Shown here: positions 35,601 to 47,600 of the stretch, one piece after another
Layout of the letters: every line of letters starts with the position of its first letter
Position numbering within the stretch: position 1 is the first letter of the stretch
Assembly (NCBI GenBank): GCA_032173965.1
Contig: JAVUNC010000005.1
Span: forward strand, 45,804,501-45,868,500
Direction: 5' to 3'
Origin: Sitta carolinensis
Taxonomy: Eukaryota; Chordata; Aves; Passeriformes; Sittidae
DNA: 64,000 bases
Made by a program: the position numbers and the translations under genes
Notes under the pieces: model-generated
What the model saw: the letters and a program-made list of their open reading frames with translations, nothing else
The model's database searches: none
Told to the model about the DNA's origin: nothing

Positions 35601-38600
35601 GGGCCTAAGCTTTTTCCTAACAGTTAATGTGTCTGTGCTGCAGTCCTAGAACTTTCAACTTATATTTTCCATATCTCACACTGCAGAGATAACTCAGTTC
35701 TCTTTGCATAGAGATAGTAGGATCCAGTGTTTGTCAAAATGGACTTTGTCAGTAGGGCTTGTTAAAAAGGACTGTGCATTTCTCTACCTGAATTGTTGCT
35801 TGGAAACAATGTTGCTCTGTATGCTGGATTTAGCAAGAGAGCCAGGCAGGGTATCTCAGAGTTCAAAGCATGCTTGATTTGTATACCAGAAAAAATGTTC
35901 CATGGTTAGCAAAAAGCTATCCATGAAATGTCTTAATGTCTTAATGAAATGTCTCTCATTCTGCAACCTTTCACTTGCATCATGCAGGTATTTGCAAGTG
36001 GATTCGAACGGCATTTTCTTTTGGACTTCTCTGAAGCAATGTTCACAATGAAGCAGTTTGAGAAGGTAAGTGGAAGTGATTGTGCATTATGTTTATTTTT
36101 GTTGCTAAAGGGAACAACTGGAGAATCCACAGTATATTTACCTGTCTTGTATGCTGAAGGATTGTTGTATGTAAATAAATGTGATGTTTATTTAAACTTC
36201 TGGCATGATCTGATAAGAAGGCAAGAGGTTAGTTGTGCTATTGTGTTAAAGCTATGTAAGGGTTCTCAGAGTTGGAGAGGGTGATAGGTATCTGCTCACA
36301 AAAAGAAGCCTGTCTCTGGGGAATTGAGAGGGTGAGTGTGTTATGGATGGGAGGATGAGAAGGAGTTCTGGAGAAACTAAGTGGAAGTGAAGAAAAGCCC
36401 TATAACTGGTGATCTGGGAGGAATCAAATTAATTAAATGGGGAGGGAGGTGAAAGCCAAGTCAAGGATCTGGAATGTTCTGATAAGAATGGATTTGGTGC
36501 AAAATGAGTTTTTGCATTAAATTACCGTCCCTGCTGGGATAGGAAAATGTCAGTGTGCTCTGTCTAGGGGCACCACAGCTGATAAGTCCGATGCTTTGCT
36601 GGCTTATTTGTGAGCATTTGGATTTCTCTGTGGGTGGTGTCGTGGGTTTTTCTGTGGATTTGATGATGATTAAAGAGTCTTGCCAATTTTGACCTTTTTT
36701 TTTTTTTCGTCCCTTCAGCATTTTCTCCCATGCTTTCTAGAATACATCGAACATTGCTTCTCTGGCACAGATGCAGTCACAAAGGATGAGGCTGTGGCAA
36801 TTCTGGCTAAACTAATTTTGGTGAAAGCAGAGCCTCCTACCATTGGTTCAATGGCATTTGAAAAGTATCCTCTTGTTTTCACTGAAGCATCTGTCAGGTG
36901 AGACTTCTAAAGTTTAGCCAACACTAGATGTGTCTGTGTGGCTCTAGGCCTGAAGACAGTGCAGAGCACATAAAAGTTGCCCTCCAGTATTTGCTGGAGT
37001 TGTGTAAATGGCGGCATTGCTGGCAGGTTTGCAAAGCAAGTGATATAATGGGATATCACTTTCCTTTTTGAAATTACATGAGAAGAGATGCTGCTTTGGA
37101 AAGTTGGTCACTGATATGAACAGTGTTGTGTGCATGTCTGATGGGGATCTGTTGCATCATCATGCAAACTGCATCCTTTGGCAGTTAATTTTGTAGTGAG
37201 TGCAGCAGTTCAGCTTCTTATCATTACTAACCTCCTGCCTGTGCTCCAGCTTTTTTCCCTGTATGCATATGTCTTGTCCAGGAGCTTTCTTGGCAGCAGT
37301 ACTTAAGTCTTGCCATAGAACACAGCTGGATATCAAAGGACATATAATTAATCCAAAAGCAGCGCTATGCTGGCACAGCTTGACTGCTTTTAGTTGCAAA
37401 CCTAGCTTAGTTGCAGTGAAGTGGTTGCTTTCCCTGGAGCCTCTTTGGAAAAATTAGGGGTAACCACTGAAACACAAAATGACCATTGTTAATCTAATAA
37501 TAGTGATTTTTCTAGTAATTCTAACTCAGCTAATTCAAAACTTTTGACTTTGTACTGCCTTTTATGTGAGGTTTTATTTTTCTTTAAAGCAGTCTATCTA
37601 CTCTGTGTCTTTTTCCTATTTTTATTTAATAATAGTGGAAGCATTGAGGTTTTGGGAACAGAAGGTCGAGTCAAAATGATTAAATTTGGTTTTCTTCCCT
37701 TGTTTTCTTTGTTTCTTGATCTCTCTATTTTTTCAGTGGTTCGAAGTACAGAGATGCAAGGACCTTGGTCCTGCTTGGACTTCTTTTTGTGCTCTTGCAG
37801 TGTCAGTGGTGTAAATTACATCCAGGAGACATCTCAAGAGCTGTATACCCCATCTCCTTCCTAGTTTTTAAATACTCCATTTCTGGAGATTTCTGAGCTA
37901 GCTCTGGCAGTCTGTGCCAGTACTTTGATATCTTTATATTTGTACAGATGGTTTTTGATTTATTTGGGCTTTTGACTTTTGGGGTTTTTTTGTTGGGTTG
38001 TATAGGGTTTTTTTCCCCAAGTCCTCAGTGTATAACTTAAACCTTCTTTACAGCAGTTTAAATCCCTTGCTGCTTTTCTTATCTGCTGGAAACATAAAGA
38101 GCAGAATATTTCTTACTCTTTGCATCACGCTTTTACAAATGGCAGACTTTCATCATCAGACATGTCTGAGATCTTCTTTCTCTGGACCAACAATCCTAAT
38201 TCCTTGAAGTTTATTCATAAATATTTTTTTCTTAAGCCTCTAATGACTGTTGGCTTTTTATGAGCTTCTGTATTTCTTGAAGGGTGAAGCCTCTGCAGCC
38301 TCTGACTTTGATCTTGCACTGGGTGGAATGGAAAGGTTGCTGCCCATGGAGTGTGAAGGACTCCTGTGTGTACATTCCAGTACGGTGTCAACCCTTTCTG
38401 CCTGCAAATAGGCTTGTTGGTTTGGGCTCACCTTGTGGTTCCACTTAAGTCCCAAAACGTTTACCTCACTGATTGTTTTCTGTCATCCACCTATGTCAAT
38501 GTTATCATGGTTTACTAACAACAGTAGTAGAGATGACTCTCAGGTGTTCCTTGAGTCGGTGTGTCCCAGTTGTGAGGGTGTCCAACTGAGAACCAGTGTC

Positions 38601-41600
38601 TTTTCTTCTAGAAATATTATTTGAACTTGAAATAAAGAGCTGACATTTCTTGTGGCCGTGTTTTGTGCTCTTCAGCATGACTAGATGATGTTTAGTGCAG
38701 TAGAGGACATTGAGAAGAAAAAAATCCCTTGTGTTGTGCAAGTTCTTTTTGCTAGAAGTAGACAATATAATTTGGAATATCATAGGAACAAAAGGAACAA
38801 TCTCTGATATGCAGTGGTGGATTACTAAAAAGTTTGTGTTTATTTTTAGCTCTAATACCAGGCAACAAACAAGTAAAAGACAAGGAGAAAAGGCAGAAGT
38901 ACCAGTGTTGGATCATGTGCTGTCTTTAATGCATATACCAGAGAAGGAAGACCTCACTGACCTTTCACAGTCTTGGGTTGCCTTGGTTGTACTGCCACAT
39001 ATTAGGTAAGGGATATTATAAGGTACTATTGTCATGTATTTCGTAATACTGTCTGCTTTCTTACTGCCTATTAGCTCTCTTTCTGTAAGAAATCACTAAG
39101 GAAAGGACAATAATTGCTAGTGCTAGGCTCAGAAACGTGGGGTTAGAAGACAAAAACATGGAAATACCATGACTCAACAGTAAAGACAGGAATAGAATAT
39201 CAGCTTCTTGGTTGCCTGCTCACTAAATTTGGTGCTTTAGTATATAGAGAAGTTCATGACACATTTCAGTTTGTGTTTTAAGCACTATCCTCTCTCAAGG
39301 ACTAGATAGAAAGAAGATGCAGTAAATGCTACAATGCAAATTGCAAGCAGAAATATCAAAAACGTTTTGGTGCTGGTTTCAAACTTGGAATAAGCTACCT
39401 GTAATTTAAGAGAGATAAATGTGATAGAAAGCTCTTATACATAGGTGTCAGTGTAACAGAAATAAAAGTCTTCCCTTTTACTTTGAACAGACCAATGAAC
39501 AAAGACCACATTCTGCCTCATGTGACAAGTTTTATAGACTCTCTCTTCACAGCCATTGACAAAGGAAGCCTCTGCACAGGTCAGTTACAATTACTTCCTG
39601 TTTATCTGCCTTTTTTCACATATAAAAAAAATAAAAGCAGTTTTTCTGATTGCACAAAGCACGAAATGAATAGTGGTAACATTGTATCCAGAATTACTTA
39701 CCAGCTTCACTAAAACTAGAAGAGCAAAGCTTGGGAGGAAACAACCTCCAGGAAACAATTCTGCTTTTGCTGTTCATAACAATGATGGGGTGACAGATGT
39801 CCCGCGTAGTGGAAGACACAGGTAATTGGGAAGGAAAAGAAGAAAGTGGAAAAAAAAAAAAAGAGGAAGGAAATCTATCTAAACCAAATCCAGACTGAAG
39901 CTGTCAAGTGAAGGTGAGACTATTGACTCATAAGCTCCAATTCAAACCTTAGTGCAAAGTTTAGGACATTACCATCTACGCATCAATAATGGTTATAAAC
40001 TCAATGTAGCACACTCCAGTTAAATGTCATTATCTCAAACCCTTTGAGCTCTGAGTTGGGTGCCAAAAAGACTGTTGTGGTTTAACCCCAGCTGGCAACT
40101 AAGCCATACACAGCTGCACGTGTGCTCATACTTGCTCAGAGGGATGGGTCAGAGATTCAGAATAGTAAAAGTGGAAAAGTTCGTGGACTTGAGATGAAGG
40201 CAGATTAATAGGTAAAGTAAAAGCCACACGCAGAAGCAAAGCAGAACAAGGAATTAATTTACCACTTCCCATGGCTGGGCAGGAAACCTCCAGGAAAGCA
40301 GGGCTCTGCCATGCATAATGGTGGCTTGGGAAGACAAACACCATGACCCTGAACATGCCTCACTTTATCTGCTGAGCATGACCATATGGTCTGAAATATC
40401 CTTTTGGTCAGTTGGGGTCAGCTGTCCTGGATGTGTTGCCTCCTGACTCCTTGTGCACTCACTAGTGGGCTAGTGTGAAAAGTAGAAAAGCCTTGATGCT
40501 TTATGAGTGCTGCACACTGATAACGAAAATATCCCTGTCTTGTCAATACTATTTTCAGAACAAATCCAAGCCAGAGCCTCATACCAGCTACTGTGCAGAA
40601 ACTCAGCTCTATCCAAGCCAAAACCAGCATGTTCTCTGCCTGTTAATCAAGATCATTTTTGTCATGCTCAAGTACCACACTATCCAATACAACCTCATTA
40701 TCCAACCCTTCCCCTTCCATCCTTTGATATAGCATCATTCCCTTAGTCTGTGGACCACCCCTGTAAAATGTTCACAGAATATCCCCCTGAGTTCATTTAG
40801 TCCTTGAATCTGGGCTCCATCTGTTACAGTGGTCACTCAGGACAGGAGAGTTGGTGTCTTGTGTGGAATTGTTTGCCACCAGACTCAGCTCATGTTAATT
40901 CACTGCTGCAGTTGCACTGCTTCTCGTAAAGCTTGTCCTCCATCAGTTTGGGTGGTTCTTGCTGTAGTAATTCCTACAGCATACAACTTAAACCTACAAC
41001 ATGCAACTGAAATGGGTTACAACAATTTAAAGTAATATCTGTTATATTCTCCACCCCAGTCCCCTTGGGCCAGGCCACAGGGCTTAACATTGCAATGAAC
41101 TCCTCCCCTTACTCCTGCTTGAGTTTGGACTTACCCACAGTCTCATTAGGGGAGTATCTGCTCCAAGTGGAATCTTACCTATGAGTCCCAGTTTCTCCTG
41201 GGGTATACCTGCTGTGGTCTAGACTTGTCAATCACCACAGGTGCTTTGGGGTGCACCTGTTCCAGGGCAGCCTTATCCATGGGCCATAGTTCCTTCAAAG
41301 ATATACCTGCTTTAAACATGGCCTTTCCCATGGCTGCTCTCCCTCAGGAGCATACCTGCTCTGTCATGGGCTTGTCTGTAACCACATGCTTTGAGGTGAC
41401 CTCATGCACAGCTGGTGATGCTTCACAGTGTACCTGCTGCAGCATGGACTAACCCACAGGCACAGATGCTTCAGGTGTACCTTTTCCAGCATGGACTTAC
41501 CCTTGGGTCACAATTCCTTCAGAGGTACACCTGCTGCAGCATATACATAACTAAAGCCACAGTTGCTTTGAGATGTACCTACTTTGGCATGGACTTAACC

Positions 41601-44600
41601 ACAGCCACAGATGCTTTGGGGTGTCCTGCTCCTGTGTGGACTCATCCATAGGTCACAGTCCAGTTGACTCAAGTTCACAATGGAGTTCCAGCCTGGCTGG
41701 TACAGCAGGACAAAAATACTAGCACTGCCCTGGCCACCTGCCCACCTGGTTGCATTGCCATGGCTGTTATCAAAATGTTCCCAGGTACAGCAGAGTAGCA
41801 TGATAAGCAGTACAGCACTACAGCTGTGAGAGCAAAAAGCAGTCACTAATGATCAGTGGCTGCTAATATACAGTAAGACAAGCAAGCCCTGTGGGAGGCA
41901 CAGAAGCTTGCCAGTTAATAGCTAAACAGCAATAACAGCTATCAATCAAGGTTCATTCTAGCACATTGCAATCAAATCTGTCATTATCTTTAACCTTGCA
42001 AGCCACATGTTGGGTGCATGAAAGGACTGTTGTATCTTAACCTCAGCCAGCAGCTAAGCCCCACACAGCTGCTTGCTTACTTGGCAGGGATGAGGGGAGC
42101 GCATCAGAAGGGTAAAAGGGAGAAAACTCATGGGTTGAGATACAAATAGTTTAACAGGTAAAGCAAAAGCCATGCATGCAAGTAAAGCAAAAGAAGGAAT
42201 TCCTTTGCCACTTCCCCAGGGCAGGTACATGTGCAGCTATCCCCAGGAAAGCAGGGCTCCATCACTCATAGCAGTTGCTTGGGAAGACAAATGCCATGCC
42301 GCCTTCTTCCCTCTGTTTTAAATACTGAGCATGGTGCCAATATGATAGTGGATATCTCTTTGGTCAGCTGTCCCTGCTGTGTTCCACTGTTTTTGGCTGG
42401 GGTAGAGTTAGTTTTCATTAGAGTGGCTGGTATGGGGCTGTGTTCTAGATTTGTGCTGAATACAGAGTTAATAATACAGAGATGTTTCTCTTACTGCTGA
42501 GCCTACTGCTGCTGCCAAGGCCTTTTCTGCTTTCCTTGCTGCCACACTGGCAAGGAGGCTAAGGGTACATGGCAGGCTGGGAGGAGGCACAGTCAGGACA
42601 GGTGACCCCAACTGACCAAAGGGATGTTCCAGACTATCACTTCATGTTCAGTATATAAATTGTGGGGAAGAAGGAGGAAGGGAGGGGATGTTTGAAGTGA
42701 TGGCATTTGTCTTCCCAAGTCACCACTACATTTGATGTGGCCCTGCTCTCCAGATGGATGAACACCTGCCTGCCCATGGGAAGCAGGTCCTTGTTGTGTT
42801 TTGCTTGTGTGCATGGCTTTTTTGCTTAATTTCAACCCATAAGTTTTCTAGCTTTTACCCTTCTGATTCTCCCTGATCCTGCTGGTGGGGGAGTGGGCAA
42901 GCAGCTGCAGGGGGCTCTGTGGCTGTCTGGGGTTAAATGACAGCACCCTCACAATGCCTTGTGTACCCCCAGCCTCCCCACTGGTGGAGTGGGGTGAGAA
43001 GCAGGAGAGGAGCAGGAAAGCCCTTGGTGCTGTGTGAGTGCTGCTCATCAGTAATAGAAACATCCTTCTGTTTTCAGCAGTTCCCAGCACAAATCCAAAA
43101 GAGAGCTCCATTATTAGCTACTATGAAGAAAATTGCCTCTATCCCAGCCAAAACTAGCATACCATCTCTGACCCAAGTGACACCACTAATTCTAAGTGCT
43201 GCATCTTTTCTCCAGGGATGGGTGGTCACTGGTTGTCTTCCCTCTTCGACCAGAAAAAAAAAAGTAAAATTAACTGAGCCTGCATAGAGCGGGTCAACTG
43301 TTACTCAGAAAGCTAGGAAGTAATTGGCTATGTGACAAACTATAAACAAGTTTTGGAATGCCCCAGGTTGAGTGTTCTTTGTTCCTTTGTTTATAAGGGC
43401 TGTCTGTCATTTTCCATTTGTAATAACTTTGTTAATAGTCCTAAACATATCCACCAATCAGCTCTGTTACCTTTTCTTTGAAGAAGCTTTGTCAAGCATG
43501 GCCCTTTTTGATTTAGGTCTTTCTTTTATCATATTTGCAGGTTTTTCATGCTGTCATGATTGTTTTATTGGCAATAGACTTAGCCTAAAAAAGGAAAATC
43601 TAAAATTTCTTTTCTTGTGTCTCATCTTTGCTGGCAGTAGTAGCAGCTCTGCTCAGGCTCTGTGTGCTTGCCAGAGGCACATTGCTACTTCTTCTTTTGT
43701 CGATAAGGGAAAAGAAAATAAGTGCATCCTCAGTCCTATTCTCATCCCTCCTATTGTCCCATATTACACTTATTTCCTTGGTTTTCTTCACCCTTCTCCC
43801 AAACTAGGGTTCCTCGATGCCTTTTTTTATCTTCTGGTATTCTTTCCACCTCCATGATTCCTGCAATTCCTTCACCTTCTACTAGGACTCCAGTCTAGTA
43901 ATACATACTCAGTCTTTAGGTACATGGGACAGCTTTGAAGATCTTATACAATAGTGCATTGCCAAAGTTCCAGAGTTTATAAGCACCTGTGTGCTGGTAG
44001 CATCAGTGTGTATTTTTGCATTGGTTTTGCTACATTAATTTCAATTTGGCAGCATTTCTTCCTTTTTTAGCTGAGTGCTGTCCGCGACTCCTGCCCCAGT
44101 GCTTACCTCCAGATCCCTGGGCACTGTGGAAACACTGATAGAAACATGCAAACTGGGAGCTGTCACATCTTTCAGTGCTGCTTGCTGGAGGAGGCACTTA
44201 CTTTGATAGCCAGGGAGGCACTTCTTTTATGTGTTGTGGTTAGAAAATACACACACCGGTTCTGGCATCCATATGCTACCTTATTTCTCTGGCTGCAGCG
44301 TTTTCAGGATGGGCAAGTACCATACAAGCACAAGTCACTGAGAGCTGAGTAAATTTACAAGATGTTCTTGTTCTTTCTCTGCTCCAGGAAACCTCTTTGT
44401 GGCCTGCCAAGCTGTAAGTACTCTACTTAGTTTGGTAGAGTCTGCTGAAGTACTCCATTTGTTACCTGTGGAGCGTGTCAAGAGCTTGGTGACGTAAGTA
44501 AACTCTGCCTGTTCTGTGGTGCTTCATGGTTTTCCTTGGTAGGGCAAAAAATTTGACTTTGCCTTTATATAGGAACTGGTTAAATGCTTCTCTGTGTGCT

Positions 44601-47600
44601 GTTCATTCTGTTATGCTGGTGATTGCTTCAGTATTGTGGTTACGTAATGGAGCAAAATTGTAGGCATTTTTTGTTTTGCGAACCAGGTAGATGTAGTTCC
44701 TGTTCAATGATGTTTTCTCTGCAAACTGATGCTTTCTTAGCTGCAGGGTAGTGTGTCAAATAACATGGTTCTAGTTTTACATTGAAGTGCTGCACTGGTT
44801 CTAGTTTTACTTTAGAATGCTACACTTAGTAATTCTGTGTTACATTACAACGATAAAAGAGATTAGGAACAGCACTTTCTGAGCTTTGTCAAAAGCCTGA
44901 GTTTGCTCATGGTGTTGGGGTTCCACCATGTCCTTACATATCCATGTTTGTGCTTGCTTCACAATGGGAGGAGATTGTGTGTACTCTATTTTAATTATTT
45001 TGACTCTATTTAACTTATAATTAGCACAGAAAACTGACTGGCAGGCAGGATTTAGGAAGGTCATTAATCTCTCTTTAGCATCTCCGAGTCCTTGGTGGCT
45101 TGAGCTTCAAAGCATCCTGTTCATTTGGGAAGATATGGTGCTCATGTCTGAGGCATGATGGAGATAAAACAACTTGCCCAGATCAGGCAGGAATTACTGG
45201 CAGTGAGCTTTAGCCTAATGCTTTCCTACCAGCTCTGGGCAGGGGATGTGAAACCTGCTGGAGGAAGGGTTGTAAGGTAGCAGAAGGAAGTTTCTCTCTG
45301 AGCAGACAGGATTCCTGGGGTCACAGCTAAGCCCTAGATTATTTCTCTTCTGTTGAAGGTGATCATTGACTGAGCACGTGAGGAGTAGCAGAAGCCCTCG
45401 TGTGACCTGTGCAGGTTTATTTTCTGCAGCTGTGTGTCCAGCATACAAGTCTCAGCTTGACAAGCCTGAATAACACAAAGGAGGAATCTCATGCCTCTTG
45501 GGCTGTCATGGGTTTTGCAGCTGCAAGTCATTGTGCTGGTGAAGTCTGACTTCACTGGCCTGCTGGTGCAAGCAGTGTCTGAAATCATGGAATTTTGCTT
45601 TAATGTTGTAGTTATTGCTACTGCCTTATTTTAAAATACCAGTGTTGTTGCAGTTCTTTCTGTATACTAATAAAATCATCCATTGTTTCAGCACTTTCCC
45701 TTCAGACCCCTCTGCGTTGCTGTTGGCTGATCTCTATTACACGAGGCTGGCATTATGTGGCTGCCAGGAACCCCTTTCCCAAGGAAACCTAATGGACTTG
45801 TTTGAAAAGTTGCATCCTAATATTTCCACTGGTGTTTCCAAGGTAATCTGCTGTTCTGAGAGCATGCAAAGTAATTTGTATTTTAGGAATAAAATGTAAG
45901 TAAATGTAGTTAAGTTATAAAGTCTGAAAGGAGAAGCATGAGACTGTGTAAAGCTGTTACTTCCATAGTGTCTGCTTAGACCTGTGTCAATGGGGCATGA
46001 GTTAACAGAGTTAACTGTTAGCCCTGTCAGCCTTGCCTCTTCCCTAGAGGTAAATCAGGGCAGAAGCATAACACATTCACTCCTAATTGCCTTCTAGACT
46101 ACAGGAGCTCATCTGTTTCTCAGCTCCAAGATGAATCTAGCAAAATCAGTGTGCTGTACTAGACCTTAATCTCTCTGTAGGTGTGTATGTGTCATTTTAT
46201 ACTGCCTGACATAGGCTTCTGCTTGGAATAGGTCCGGCTGTTGACGGTTCGAATTCTAAACCATTTTGATAATCCGCCTTCTACACAGATTGAGGTAGGG
46301 GCTAAAACTTTTCATTTAACATTTCAAAGCTATCTGTGTTTCATGTTTTGTGTGAAATGTTCACTTTGCAGAAACAAAATGTATCTGGTAGAGGTGGTCC
46401 TCTGCTTTTATATCCAGTTTTATTTCTTTGTCCCCCACCTCCTGGTGTTTTCATATGTGTGCCTAAATGGTGGAAACCAGAGCATGTTCCTTGACTTTGT
46501 TCTTTTGTCCAGAATGGCTGTGAATCTGTATAGTTTGGGTTTTTTAAGTACTTTTCAATGAGGTAAAGGTACTGTAACAGAATTCATGTCACATTTTTGT
46601 TCAGGGTGATGGCACAGGGGAATTCCAGCCAGTATTTTCCATATTGCTCCAAGCAGAACTTGTGCCAGCGACAGTGAATGATTACAGAGAGAAACTTCTT
46701 CATTTGAGGAAACTAAGATGTGACATAGTGCAGCCTGCTATACCAAGTGGATCTTTGCAGGAGGTAAGGATTTATTGTCAAAAAGCAGTTGTCACATTCT
46801 TTTATTCCAAGGGAATGTTCTTATTCCATCACATGGATTGCTGAGTTTTTAATGAGAGAGCATCAGAAAATCAATTAACTCCCAGATAGGTTTTAGAAAA
46901 CTTACTTGTTAGTAAGCTCCCATTGTTCTTAGGAGTACTGTGTTAAGTAGAACAGCAGTGGTATCTAGATAAATGGCCCACAGTCAGATTAATCTGGGTT
47001 TGATGTCATGGAAAGGAAGGCAAATGATTCCAGGGAGAAGTGAGTTATGAACAAATTTAAACTCATGACCTCGCCATGTCCTCAGTGTGGTTGAACATTG
47101 GTAGGACTCTAACTGGCCCTTAGTGACTTCACTTCTGGATCTTGCTTCAGCAGGAGAATCTTTTATGCCTGTGACTGTTGAATCTCCTCTGCTGCTGTGA
47201 GCTAAAGAGCTTAAGCTCACATCCATGAGGAAGGATTGTAGGTCACTCCTTCTCCGTGTAGCTCAGCAAGGAGCCAGTCTAGAGGACATGCTATTAGGCC
47301 AAGTTCAGTGACTACTCCTGGGCAAATCTTCATCTTTCTGAGGTCCCTCATTTTGCTGTGGCAGCACTGAAGTTGGAGAAAGACAGTCCAGATATCTCTG
47401 CTGTACTGGCTTTTTTCATATGCATGTTATTTTGGTATAGTTGTGAGGTCTCAGTGTAGCTTACAGTAAATGGGTTCTAGATTTCCACGTGAAGCTATGA
47501 GACAAGGAATGATTATGTGTGTGACTTCCTTCATCTCTTGCAGCACTCCTGAGAACCTCTTTGATCAATTTCCTCTTTGAGAGGAAGAAAGAGGAGCTTG

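Noticed and set aside
36661..36690. TGATGAT near UTP20 exon 12 as a C/D-box snoRNA start
   Set aside because: No D box (CTGA) with terminal stem lies at a suitable distance before the exon. Other TGATGA matches in the introns also lack partners.
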